Positions 17,054 to 25,753 of a stretch of 64,000 bases of DNA are shown piece after piece. This stretch comes from an uncultured Burkholderiales bacterium (GTDB lineage: Bacteria; Pseudomonadota; Gammaproteobacteria; Burkholderiales; Eutrophovitaceae). The notes below the pieces were generated by a model that ran no database searches, had not been told where the DNA came from, and saw only the letters and a program-made list of their open reading frames with translations. The first letter of the stretch is position 1, and every line of letters begins with the position of its first letter. The DNA is taken from contig CATOSA010000006.1 in the NCBI GenBank assembly GCA_951812315.1, positions 64,091 through 128,090 of the forward strand, given 5' to 3'. The position numbers and the translations under genes are program-made.

Positions 17054-19732
17054 TCAGACAGCGGTCGGATCAGATTTTTCGGGATCGAGTTTGTATTTGC
17101 TGATCGCTTTGCCAACCGTGTCTGCGGTGATCGTTCCATCATCGGCAAGGGCCTTGAGCGCGGCGATTGCGACGTAGCGCCGATCGACTTCAAAGAAGCC
17201 GCGCAGTTTTGCACGTGTGTCAGAACGTCCGAATCCGTCGGTGCCGAGGACCGAATAACGCTTGTCGATGAACGGGCGAATCTGGTCGGCGAATGTTTTC
17301 ATATAGTCGGTTGCCGCCACGACCGGACCGTCTGCTGCATTGAGGCATTGACTGACATACGCTTCGCGTTGTTTCTCTTTCGGATGCAGCATATTCCAGC
17401 GGGCAACTGCCAGTCCGTCCCTGCGCAGTTGTGTGAAACTGGGGCAGCTCCAGACATCCGCGGCAATGCCAAAGTCATTTTCCAGCATCGCCTGCGCTTC
17501 AATGACTTCGTTCAGTATCGTACCGCTTCCGAGAAGCTGTACCCGCGCAACCTTCTTGCTATTCTTGCCCGCGGACAACTTGCTTTCGATAAGGCGATAC
17601 ATGCCTTTGACGACGCCATCCTCCGCGCCTTTCGGCATCTCCGGGTGCCGATAGTTTTCGTTCATCAGCGTGATGTAATAAAAGACGTCTTCCTGATCGG
17701 CGTACATGCGCCGCAGTCCGTCCTGAATAATGACTGCAACTTCGTAGGCGAATGTCGGATCGTAGGAGATGCAGTTGGGAATGGTTGAAGAGAGCAGGTG
17801 ACTGTGTCCGTCTTCGTGCTGCAGGCCTTCGCCATTCAGGGTCGTACGTCCGGCCGTGCCGCCGAGCAGGAAGCCTCGCGTGCGCTGATCTCCCGCCGCC
17901 CAGGCGAGATCGCCCACTCGCTGGAATCCGAACATCGAGTAATAGATGTAGAACGGAACCATGGATACGCCATGTGTCGAGTACGACGTCGCTGCCGCGA
18001 TCCACGAGGACATCGCGCCCGCTTCGTTGATGCCTTCCTGAAGGATCTGGCCGTTCTTGTCCTCTTTGTAGAACATTAGCTGATCGGCGTCCTGGGGCGT
18101 ATAAAGCTGTCCGACCGAGGACCAGATTCCGAGCTGTCTGAACATGCCTTCCATACCGAAGGTCCGCGATTCATCCGGGACGATCGGAACGATGCGTTTG
18201 CCAATCTTCTTGTCTTTGGTCAGCGTGTTGAGAACGCGTACGAATGCCATTGTCGTGGAGATTTCGCGATCACCCGAGCCTTTCAACAGCGCGTCGAATG
18301 CGCCAAGTGGCGGTGTATCGAGCGTATCGCCTTTGCCACGGCGGGTCGGCAGGTAACCGCCAAGCGTTGCCCGGCGCTGATGCATATATTCAAGCTCCGC
18401 TGAGCCTTCCTCGAAATTGATATACGGAATCTCGTCGAGCTTGTCGTCCGGGACAGGCAGTTTGAAGCGATCGCGAAATGCCTTGAGCGACGTCGTGCCC
18501 ATCTTTTTCTGCTGGTGGGTGATGTTCTGGGCTTCTCCCGCTTCGCCCATGCCATAACCCTTGATCGTCTTGGCGAGAATTACTGTTGGCTGGCCAGAGT
18601 GTTTCATCGCCGCTGCATACGCCGCATATATTTTGTGCGGGTCGTGGCCACCACGATTCAGGCGCCAGATATCGTCGTCGCTCATGTTCGACACCATGTT
18701 GCGCAGCTCGGGGTACTTTCCGAAGAAATGCTCGCGAACGTACGCGCCGTCTTTGGACTTGATCGTCTGATACTCGCCGTCGACGGTCTCTTCCATGAGT
18801 TTGAGCAGCAGCCCGTCCTTGTCGCGGGCAATCAGCGGATCCCAGTACGATCCCCAGACCAGCTTGATAACATTCCAGCCGGCGCCACGAAAATCGGCTT
18901 CCAGTTCCTGAATAATCTTGCCGTTGCCGCGCACCGGGCCATCGAGGCGTTGCAAGTTGCAGTTCACGACGAAGATCAGATTATCGAGTTTCTCCCGTGC
19001 CGCAACGCCAATTGCGCCCATTGACTCGGGCTCGTCGCACTCACCGTCGCCGAGAAAACACCACACCTTGCGGCCTTCCGTGTTTTCGATGCCGCGGTCC
19101 TGCAGGTACTTCATGAAGCGCGCCTGGTAGATCGCCATGATCGGACCAAGGCCCATCGACACCGTCGGAAATTGCCAGAAATCCGGCATCAGCCATGGAT
19201 GCGGATAGGAAGACAGTCCTTCGCCGTCGACTTCCTGGCGGTAATTGTCGAGTTGCTTTTCAGTCAGCCGCCCCAGCATGAACGCGCGTGCGTATACGCC
19301 TGGCGCGGAATGTCCCTGCGCGAACACCAGATCACCGCCGTGTTTGTCCGATGGCGCGTGCCAGAAGTGGTTGTAGCCAACGTCATACAGCGTCGCGGCG
19401 GACGCAAAACTTGCGATGTGTCCGCCAACATTAGTGTCCTTGTTCGCGCGTAGTACCATTGCTGCCGCATTCCAGCGCACGTAGGACCGTATCTGATGTT
19501 CGATTTCATGATCGCCCGGAGATTTTTCCTCGGCGCCCGGCGGGATCGTGTTGATGTAGGCGGTGTTGGCGCTGTATGGGAGATACGCGCCCGAGCGACG
19601 TGCTTTCTCGATCAGTTTCTCGAGGAGGAAATGGGTCCGTTCGGGACCCTCATGCTCAAGGACGCTGTCGAGGGCGTCCAGCCATTCCCTAGTTTCCTGT
19701 GAATCGTGGTCCGGTAGCGCTGCCATCGTCAA
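17054..19732 (-). CDS. aceE: pyruvate dehydrogenase E1 component
   Basis: Thiamine-diphosphate-dependent decarboxylase that feeds pyruvate into acetyl-CoA. The 892-residue length and sequence fit the homodimeric AceE type. The TPP motif runs from GDGECDEPES (about residue 235) to NCNLQRLDGPV; conserved GHIASFASAATLYDVGYNHFW and MVPFYIYYSMFGFQRVGD are present. Reading starts at TTG 19732 or, better, ATG 19726 with AGGG nine bases upstream. An IS element begins only 14 bases before the TTG, so the native promoter has been displaced 1.45 kb away. The coding region itself is intact, as expected for an important enzyme. Confidence 0.96.
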   Translation of the reverse strand: MTMAALPDHDSQETREWLDALDSVLEHEGPERTHFLLEKLIEKARRSGAYLPYSANTAYINTIPPGAEEKSPGDHEIEHQIRSYVRWNAAAMVLRANKDTNVGGHIASFASAATLYDVGYNHFWHAPSDKHGGDLVFAQGHSAPGVYARAFMLGRLTEKQLDNYRQEVDGEGLSSYPHPWLMPDFWQFPTVSMGLGPIMAIYQARFMKYLQDRGIENTEGRKVWCFLGDGECDEPESMGAIGVAAREKLDNLIFVVNCNLQRLDGPVRGNGKIIQELEADFRGAGWNVIKLVWGSYWDPLIARDKDGLLLKLMEETVDGEYQTIKSKDGAYVREHFFGKYPELRNMVSNMSDDDIWRLNRGGHDPHKIYAAYAAAMKHSGQPTVILAKTIKGYGMGEAGEAQNITHQQKKMGTTSLKAFRDRFKLPVPDDKLDEIPYINFEEGSAELEYMHQRRATLGGYLPTRRGKGDTLDTPPLGAFDALLKGSGDREISTTMAFVRVLNTLTKDKKIGKRIVPIVPDESRTFGMEGMFRQLGIWSSVGQLYTPQDADQLMFYKEDKNGQILQEGINEAGAMSSWIAAATSYSTHGVSMVPFYIYYSMFGFQRVGDLAWAAGDQRTRGFLLGGTAGRTTLNGEGLQHEDGHSHLLSSTIPNCISYDPTFAYEVAVIIQDGLRRMYADQEDVFYYITLMNENYRHPEMPKGAEDGVVKGMYRLIESKLSAGKNSKKVARVQLLGSGTILNEVIEAQAMLENDFGIAADVWSCPSFTQLRRDGLAVARWNMLHPKEKQREAYVSQCLNAADGPVVAATDYMKTFADQIRPFIDKRYSVLGTDGFGRSDTRAKLRGFFEVDRRYVAIAALKALADDGTITADTVGKAISKYKLDPEKSDPTAV

Positions 19733-19779
19733 TACCCTATTGTTAAGGGACTTATGTATTTAACTTGACAAAGCCTTGA

Positions 19780-20067
19780 TTATTTGACTTCTCTTAGTGT
19801 GGGTTTCCCATACTTATCCATACCCAGGACAAAGCGCCTTTTCAGGTCTTCTTTTGCATTGGGTATTGGCCGCTTATGCTTGGGGAGAGTCCCAACGTTT
19901 AGTAGTATTTTAACTGCTTTATTTATATCTTTTTGTTTCATTTGTTATTTAAAGGGTGGGCTCAGAAATGGATTTCCACATGTGAAATAACGTCCATTAA
20001 CCCTTTGTCTGTCTTTTGCGTTTATTTTTTTATTTGTGGTTGGTGTTGTTAATATGGATTTGGCCAT
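19780..20067 (-). pseudogene. passenger ORF in the IS, 95 codons with one internal stop
   Basis: Downstream of the transposase a single frame runs from ATG 20067 (AKSILTTPTTNKKINAKD...) through a TAA at 19945-19947 and on, still in frame, from an ATG at 19941 (KQKDINKAVKILLNVGT) to a TAA at 19780. Removing the one stop gives a 95-residue basic, Lys/Arg-rich protein ending GMDKYGKPTLREVK. GGAGGG lies 12 bases before the first ATG. Continuity of one frame across the stop in AT-rich DNA suggests a former gene. It resembles no family I know; a role in transposition or target choice is only a guess. Confidence 0.5.
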
Positions 20068-20131
20068 TTTCTATCATATCCCTCCATACATTAATTTCTG
20101 ACGGGTAATACAATTTTCAAAATAAATTTCA

Positions 20132-21060
20132 TTAACCCGTCAATTCTCTATAGGTGAGTGTTTTTCCACCCATCTGACTAAACAAGCTGTTCAGCCTTTC
20201 CTGGGTATCCCGTTCACAACACCCATCATTTAATCTAAAAACAAACTCATTGATATACCGATGACAATGCTTTCTACTCCAGTTATGATAAATCCCGTTA
20301 AACCCCCGCTTTAATACAGCCCAGACGCTTTTTATGCCGTTTGTGTGGGCCATACCGTTTACAAACTCCTTGGCACCATGATTAACCGTATCATGCTGAT
20401 ACAAACGCTCAAGACCGACATACCCCTTATGATCATCGGTGTATAGCTGGCTTCCAGCGGTAACATTCTCATGGATCGTAGACTGTAGGGTATGTTGATC
20501 GGTATTGCTTATTGGTATTGCCCTAAAGAACCACCGCGTACTTTCATGCCTATGACTGCTTGTTTGCCAACCGTCCCACGTCCTGCCTTGAGCTTCTTGT
20601 TTTCATGCTTGTTGACTTCTTTGCCCCCAAGGTAGGTTTCATCAATCTCTATGTGGCCACTCAACGCCTGGATGTCTTCACCACAAACCAATCGTAAGCG
20701 ATGCAACATGTACCAGGCCGTCCGTTGCTGTACCCCAATCTCTTTAGATAGTTGTAAAGAAGAAATACCTTTGCGTGAAGTCATCAGGGTGTAAGAGGCA
20801 TAAATCCACTTGCGGATGTCTACTTTGCTACGCTCCATCGGCGTATTAGTAAATACATTGAAGTATCCACGACAATCTCCACACCAATAATCGCCTACTT
20901 TCTTCTGCACTGTGATCTTCCCATCACAGCCACATTTAACACATACCGGTTTATTACCCCAGCGTACCCCCTAAAAATACCGGATTGCATCCTCCTCGGT
21001 CTTATATAAGTCCATGATTTCATAGAGGTTTAACAATTTTGCCTTACTTTTTCTCCCCAT
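20132..21060 (-). pseudogene. IS1595-family transposase, broken
   Basis: A DDE transposase of about 310 residues. Reading starts at ATG 21060 (GRKSKAKLLNLYEIMDL). A TAG at 20971-20973 interrupts it just before the N-terminal zinc ribbon (VCVKCGCDGK, then YWCGDCRGYF). The catalytic core includes GHIEIDETYLGGKE with the first Asp/Glu and NGIKSVWAVLKRG near the end. At about 20524 one base is missing (TCTTTAGGGCAATACC), shifting the frame; the C-terminal part ends YRELTG at 20132. With two lesions the element cannot move by itself. Confidence 0.85.
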
Positions 21061-21205
21061 AATCTGTACCCATCATATTTTTGTTAAACAGTATATAATA
21101 TCTAATATATTATCGGTCTATTTTAAGTTTTGTCAAGTTTTGTACTAAAATGGGTTAGGGGTTATCCGGGGTTTGTCAAGTTAAATACATAAGTCCCTTT
21201 GTTAA

Positions 21206-21375
21206 GGTCTGAGGCGGCTGCCGCGCTTGTAGCGCAGTGCTATAACATTCACATAGGGTAAATGCGTGTAAACAAGGCTATTTAGTGGTTTATAGGCATA
21301 AATAAGATGCCAAGGGCACGCGTAATCTGACAGTCTGTCGAGCGCTCGGGTTTGCTAGTGAAGCACTAAACCAGG
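21206..21375. promoter_or_regulatory. displaced upstream region of aceE
   Basis: This 170-bp segment was next to aceE before the IS entered. It carries no gene. It probably contained the aceE promoter and now lies beyond the element. It includes TAGTGAAGCACTA at 21357-21369, the reverse complement of the repeat core found between aceE and aceF, and a ten-base match (CAGTCTGTCG) to the end of the 183-bp element near 7.2 kb. Confidence 0.4.
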
Positions 21376-21969
21376 TCAGGCCTGTTTCGATGCGGGCGGC
21401 ACTCGCCCCATCAAATAGAATTCGTCGTTCGGGCGCATCCTGGTCAGGTGAGCCATGCGATTGGACAACGCGAAAAAAGCGGTAATGGCGCCAATATCCC
21501 AGATGTCCTCGTCATCGAAGCCGTGAGATCGTAGTTCGTCGTGATCGTTGTCGCTGATTGCTTCGGGCGTTCGCGATAGCTTCACCGTGAAATCCAGCAT
21601 CGCTTTCTGACGCTCGCTGATATCGGCGTTGCCATGATGAATTGCAATCTGATCGGCAATTTGCGGGTCCTTCATATAGATCCGGAGTATTGCGCCGTGC
21701 GCAATTACGCAATATGAACAGCGACTCGCGCCACTGGTCGCGACCACGATCATTTCCCGTTCTGCCTTGGACAGTCCCGACTCCCGCAGCATCAGCGCAT
21801 CGTGATATGCGATGAACGCACGAAATTCGTCTGGACGGTGCGCCAGTGTTACGAAGACATTGGGAATAAAGCCGGCCTTCTCCTGCACCGTAAGCATCGT
21901 CTCGCGAATGTCCTCGGGCAGGTCGGCAAGTTGTGGTACAGGAAATTTGCTGATCGCCTTTTCCGTCAT
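21376..21969 (-). CDS. AhpD-like peroxidase-related protein (carboxymuconolactone decarboxylase family)
   Basis: A 197-residue alkylhydroperoxidase-D-like protein. The redox CxxC and proton-relay His are visible in GASRCSYCVIAHGAILR (about residues 80-95), inside the all-helical CMD domain. The N-terminal PQLADLPEDIRETMLTVQEKAGFIPNVF is typical of the 'peroxidase-related enzyme' subgroup. AGGAG lies nine bases before the ATG. It is the last gene of the acid-CoA ligase/Liv transporter series and may detoxify peroxides, but its real substrate is unknown. Confidence 0.8.
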   Translation of the reverse strand: MTEKAISKFPVPQLADLPEDIRETMLTVQEKAGFIPNVFVTLAHRPDEFRAFIAYHDALMLRESGLSKAEREMIVVATSGASRCSYCVIAHGAILRIYMKDPQIADQIAIHHGNADISERQKAMLDFTVKLSRTPEAISDNDHDELRSHGFDDEDIWDIGAITAFFALSNRMAHLTRMRPNDEFYLMGRVPPASKQA

Positions 21970-22023
21970 CGTTTCTTTTCTCCTGATAAAACCATGTACC
22001 CGAAATCCATTTCCCCGTCGGGC

Positions 22024-23262
22024 TTAGTCAAATTTGCGCAAATCATCGATGACCTTGCCGTCATTTGGAAGTGAATCGGTCGCTACGAATTTGACGCTGC
22101 TGCGAAGCTTGGTCACCTCGCGAATCGAATCGCCGATTGCCGTCGCGAGCGCCTCATCATTGTTTACGCATTCGCAGTGCAGGGTCATGACGTCGTTCTG
22201 CTGTTGATCGTGTTCGATAGTGAGCCGCGCACGTGTCACTTCCACATGGCGTGCAGATATTTGATTGACCTGCGACGGATGGACGAACATGCCCTTTATC
22301 TTGGCGGTTTGATCGGCACGACCCATCCAGCCTTTGATCCGCATGTTGGTGCGCCCGCACGGGTTTTGTCCGGCAAGAATTGCTGACAAATCACCAGTGC
22401 CGAAACGTATCAACGGGTAATCTGGCGCCAGATTGGTAACGACGACTTCGCCCACCTCGCCTTCGGCAACCGGGTCGTTGCTGCCGGGCCGGACAATTTC
22501 GACGATGACACCTTCGTCTATCACCAGGCCGGCATCGGGCACCGATTCATATGCGATCAGTCCAACGTCGGCAGTTCCATAGGAATTGCGCACTTCCACT
22601 CCGCGATCCTTGAGCATCTGCCGCACCGGTGGCAGCAGTGCCTCGCCGCCGACAACGGCTTTTTTCAGACTGGAAATGTCCACCTCTTGTTCGTCTGCTT
22701 TCTCCATCAGTAGCTTCAGGAACGACGGCGTTCCGCCATATCCGTCAGGACGCAAATCGGCAATTGCCTGCAACTGCATTTCGCTTTGCCCGACACCTGC
22801 CGGAATAACTGCGCAGCCGATTGCCCGGGCACCAAGATCCACCATGAAACCGGCAGGCGTAAAGTGATAGGAGAACGTGTTGTGAACGATGTCTCCCGCG
22901 CGAAATCCCGCCGCCCATAAGGCACGGCCGAATCGCCAGAAATCTCCGGTTACGCCCTGTGGATCATAGATCGGGCCAGGAGACGAAAAAATCCGTCCGA
23001 GTTGCCCTGGCGCAACTGCGGCCATCCCGCCAAATGGTGCGTCGCGTTTTTGCAAGGACATCAAATCGGACTTGCGCGTGACTGGAATTGTCGCAAGTGA
23101 CGCGCGATCGCAAATCGCCCGCGAATCTACGCCTTGCAGCAATTCACCAAAATAGCGTGTGTTTTTCTTTGCGTGTTCTACATGGGATGGCAGCGCAGAC
23201 AGTACAGCCTCTTCGCGTTGCACCGAGTCACGGGTTTCGAGATCGTCGTAAAAATCGGTCAT
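22024..23262 (-). CDS. phenylacetate-CoA ligase-like AMP-binding enzyme (PaaK family)
   Basis: A 412-residue adenylate-forming enzyme of the PaaK type. Conserved segments are IFSSPGPIYDPQGVT (a variant of the family's phosphate loop SSGTTG), NTFSYHFTPAGF, GGTPSFLKLL, RNSYGTADVGLIAYE, PLIRFGTGDLS and the C-terminal GRADQTAKIKGMFVHPSQV. The loop has SPGP in place of SSGT, so activity is less certain. It should convert an aromatic or other carboxylic acid to its CoA thioester using ATP. Position downstream of livF in a transporter operon suggests it acts on the imported acid. Confidence 0.8.
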   Translation of the reverse strand: MTDFYDDLETRDSVQREEAVLSALPSHVEHAKKNTRYFGELLQGVDSRAICDRASLATIPVTRKSDLMSLQKRDAPFGGMAAVAPGQLGRIFSSPGPIYDPQGVTGDFWRFGRALWAAGFRAGDIVHNTFSYHFTPAGFMVDLGARAIGCAVIPAGVGQSEMQLQAIADLRPDGYGGTPSFLKLLMEKADEQEVDISSLKKAVVGGEALLPPVRQMLKDRGVEVRNSYGTADVGLIAYESVPDAGLVIDEGVIVEIVRPGSNDPVAEGEVGEVVVTNLAPDYPLIRFGTGDLSAILAGQNPCGRTNMRIKGWMGRADQTAKIKGMFVHPSQVNQISARHVEVTRARLTIEHDQQQNDVMTLHCECVNNDEALATAIGDSIREVTKLRSSVKFVATDSLPNDGKVIDDLRKFD

Positions 23263-23446
23263 ATCTGGTCGAAGGTCAGGTCAGGCGAATGTAGAGGGAA
23301 TGATATGTCACGAACCGGTTGGTTTTTACGCCGGCGTATAGAAGTTGAGTTTACGTCGTGCCCAATGCCGTCCGTCGAAGTGATCAAGCAGCCTCGATTT
23401 TGTCCGGCTGTGCTGCCTGAACACGTACGGGCGATCTGCTATCGGA

Positions 23447-24268
23447 TCATGCAAGCCAGCGCTTGCGGCGACGGTAATGCTTCGCATCGCGGTAGCTTTT
23501 TCGGCCGGCCGTCGATATGCCGAGATAAAACTCCTTGACGTCTTCATTGTCGGCAAGGTCGGCGGAAGGCCCATCCATGACGACACGTCCGTTTTCCAGA
23601 ATGTATCCGCAGTCGGCGTGACGCAAGGCAACGTTAGTATTTTGCTCAGCGAGCAGAAAGCTGACTTTCTCTTTTTTGTTCAGATTTTGCACAATATCGA
23701 AAATTTCCGCCACGATTTGTGGCGCCAGGCCCATGGATGGTTCATCAAGCAAAATCATGCGGGGCCGGGCCATCAGTGCGCGGCCAACCGCAGTCATCTG
23801 CTGTTCTCCGCCAGACGTATATCCGGCAAGGCTGGAGCGGCGTTGCTTCAGTCTGGGAAAATAGGAATACACTTTCTCGAGATCGTTAGCGATTTCCGCG
23901 CGGGCACCGCCGCGAGTAAACGCACCAGTCAGCAAATTCTCTTCGATCGTCAGATGCGCGAAGCAGTGCCGCCCTTCCATGACTTGCACGATGCCGCGTT
24001 TCACAACCAATGACGGGTTTAGTTGGTCAATGCGTTGATCATCAAAAATGATCGACCCTTTGGTGACATCTCCACGCTCTGCACTCAGGAGATTGGAAAT
24101 CGCCTTGAGCGTGGTTGACTTGCCCGCACCGTTTGCGCCGAGCAAAGCGACAATGCGCCCTTCTTCGACATCAAGAGATACGCCTTTAAGAACAAGAATG
24201 ACGTGATCATAGATCACCTCGATGTTCTTGACCGATAACATTATTCGCCCGGCCTCGGTGCCCGTCAT
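23447..24268 (-). CDS. Liv-type ABC transporter ATP-binding protein (LivF-like)
   Basis: One of two ATPases of the branched-chain/hydrophobic-acid type importer encoded here. It shows Walker A GANGAGKST, signature TSGGEQQMTAVGRAL, Walker B MILLDEPSMGLAP and LAEQNTNVAL. A start at the internal ATG 24241 (LSVKNIEVIYDHV) would give a more typical N-terminus than 24268; no strong ribosome-binding site settles it. The C-terminus has an unusual basic tail (YRDAKHYRRRKRWLA) beyond the normal end GISTAGRKS. It lies between the binding protein and the PaaK-like gene. Confidence 0.88.
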   Translation of the reverse strand: MTGTEAGRIMLSVKNIEVIYDHVILVLKGVSLDVEEGRIVALLGANGAGKSTTLKAISNLLSAERGDVTKGSIIFDDQRIDQLNPSLVVKRGIVQVMEGRHCFAHLTIEENLLTGAFTRGGARAEIANDLEKVYSYFPRLKQRRSSLAGYTSGGEQQMTAVGRALMARPRMILLDEPSMGLAPQIVAEIFDIVQNLNKKEKVSFLLAEQNTNVALRHADCGYILENGRVVMDGPSADLADNEDVKEFYLGISTAGRKSYRDAKHYRRRKRWLA

Positions 24269-24337
24269 GACTATCCAGTCTGTGCGTTGATCTTCCCCGG
24301 GCGAAGACGATGCTTCGCCCGGATTCGATTTGGAAAC

Positions 24338-25660
24338 CTAGCTCTTGCAGGTCACCGGCGTAATTCCCTTGTCCTTCGCGTAGTTTGCCGCCGCCGTCTC
24401 TACCATCGGGCGCAGCAACGAATTGTCCGCTTCGATCCAGTCGGACACAAAGTTCCAGTTGTTGCCGTCCCATTGATGTATGCGTGCGCGGCGCGAACCT
24501 TCGTGGTCGCTACACGAAACCTTTAGCGGTTGCATCATGCCGTCGATGCCAAGCTCCTTGATGCGCTTCGCGTCGAGATCGAGATTTTCAATACCCCAGC
24601 GGACCTGTTCACCAGTCAGAGACTTCTTGCCAAACTTGCCTTGGGCGGTTCGAACCGCTTCAATCGACACGACGGCGTTAAGCATACCCCGGTTGTAGAG
24701 CACATGGCCGACGTCTCCCTTGGGCCCGGAACCGTTGCCCTTGTCATGGACGTATTTGAGAATGTCTGCATGGACTGCGGTCTTGCCAGCGGAGTGTTGC
24801 AATGTAATGGACTGGTAACCCTTTGCGCCGGCGCCGGCGGGCCTGACGTCCGGTTCGGCACCTGCCCACCACACGCCGTATATCTTGTCGCGCGGATAAC
24901 GAACCGCCGCCGCTTCCTTGATCGCAGTTGAGTTCATGATTCCCCACCCCCACAGAAACACGTAGTCGGGACGATTTTTGCGCACCTGTAACCAGGCTGA
25001 TTTTTGCTCAACGCCAGGGTGAGTTACCGGAATCTTCGAGAATTTGAATCCGTGCATCTTCGCCCGCTTTTCCAGCAAAGGGATCGGCTCCTTGCCGTAA
25101 GGCGAATCGTGATAAATCAATGTGATCTTCTTGCCCTTGAGTTTGTTCAACCCACCGTTGAGATTTCCAACGTGCTGAACGAGGATATCTGCCGCTGTCC
25201 AGTAACTACCGAGCAATGGAAAATTCCACTGGAATACGCTTCCATCGACAGATTCAGAGCGGCCGTAACCCATCGTGATAATCGGTATCTTGTCAGTGTG
25301 TGTTTTTTCCGTAAGCGCAAATGTAATGCCCGTTGAAAGCGGACTGATCACTGAAGCGCCAGTCGGGCCTTTGCCCTTAAGGCGCTCGTAGCATTCGACC
25401 CCCCGGTCGGTGGCGTAGCCGGTTTCGCACTCTTCATAGGTAATCTTCACGCCGTTGATGCCCCCGTCGCGGGCATTGATCATGTTGAAGTAGTCAACGA
25501 AGCCGTTCGCGAAAGGAATCCCGTTCGGAGCGTAAGGCCCGCTGCGATACACCAGCAACGGAAAAAACTGCTCGGCCGCGAATACTGCTGGAACCGAGAA
25601 GAGCGTGCTGCCTGCAGCCATGGCGAGCAGCACCAGTTTCAATTTCAGGAATGTACGCAT
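24338..25660 (-). CDS. Liv-type ABC transporter periplasmic substrate-binding protein
   Basis: A 440-residue exported binding protein with a classical signal peptide (MRTFLKLKLVLLAMAAGSTL...AVFAA). The mature part has the two-lobed Peripla_BP_6 pattern: NGFVDYFNMINARDGGINGVKI near the start, STGITFALTEKTH, ITLIYHDSPYGKEPIPLLEK and WAGAEPDVRPAGAGAKGYQSI. The long form (about 440 rather than 370) is the type often associated with acyl-CoA ligase operons in betaproteobacteria. AGAAGG lies before the ATG. The repeat core AGTGTTGTGCTTCACT lies immediately upstream of that site. Confidence 0.88.
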   Translation of the reverse strand: MRTFLKLKLVLLAMAAGSTLFSVPAVFAAEQFFPLLVYRSGPYAPNGIPFANGFVDYFNMINARDGGINGVKITYEECETGYATDRGVECYERLKGKGPTGASVISPLSTGITFALTEKTHTDKIPIITMGYGRSESVDGSVFQWNFPLLGSYWTAADILVQHVGNLNGGLNKLKGKKITLIYHDSPYGKEPIPLLEKRAKMHGFKFSKIPVTHPGVEQKSAWLQVRKNRPDYVFLWGWGIMNSTAIKEAAAVRYPRDKIYGVWWAGAEPDVRPAGAGAKGYQSITLQHSAGKTAVHADILKYVHDKGNGSGPKGDVGHVLYNRGMLNAVVSIEAVRTAQGKFGKKSLTGEQVRWGIENLDLDAKRIKELGIDGMMQPLKVSCSDHEGSRRARIHQWDGNNWNFVSDWIEADNSLLRPMVETAAANYAKDKGITPVTCKS

Positions 25661-25672
25661 AACTTTTACCTT

Positions 25673-25690
25673 CTAAGTGAAGCACAACAC
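25673..25690. repeat. solo copy of the AGTG-GTGCTTCACT motif before the binding-protein gene
   Basis: Reading the minus strand, TTAGTGTTGTGCTTCACTT lies just ahead of the ribosome-binding site of the binding-protein gene. It matches the end of the 191-bp element between aceE and aceF at 15 of 17 positions. No partner copy is seen nearby. It could be a solo repeat end or a regulator site shared with the ace genes. Confidence 0.4.
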
Positions 25691-25753
25691 TAAATACAGC
25701 AACGCCGTATCAGAATAGCGGTATGGGCATCGTCGGCCTTTCCTCTTACCCCG

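Larger units (their letters stand above)
19747..21197. mobile_element. IS1595-family-like insertion sequence in front of aceE
   Basis: An AT-rich 1451-bp element. Its ends are perfect inverted repeats of 26 bp beginning GGGACTTATGTATTTAACTT (19747-19772 and 21172-21197). The flanks ATTGTTAA (19739-19746) and TTTGTTAA (21198-21205) differ at one base and fit the 8-bp target duplication of the IS1595 family. It holds a broken transposase gene and a second broken ORF, both on the minus strand. Base composition is far lower in GC than the host genes, pointing to transfer from an AT-rich donor. The insertion separates aceE from its former upstream region at 21206-21375. Confidence 0.9.
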
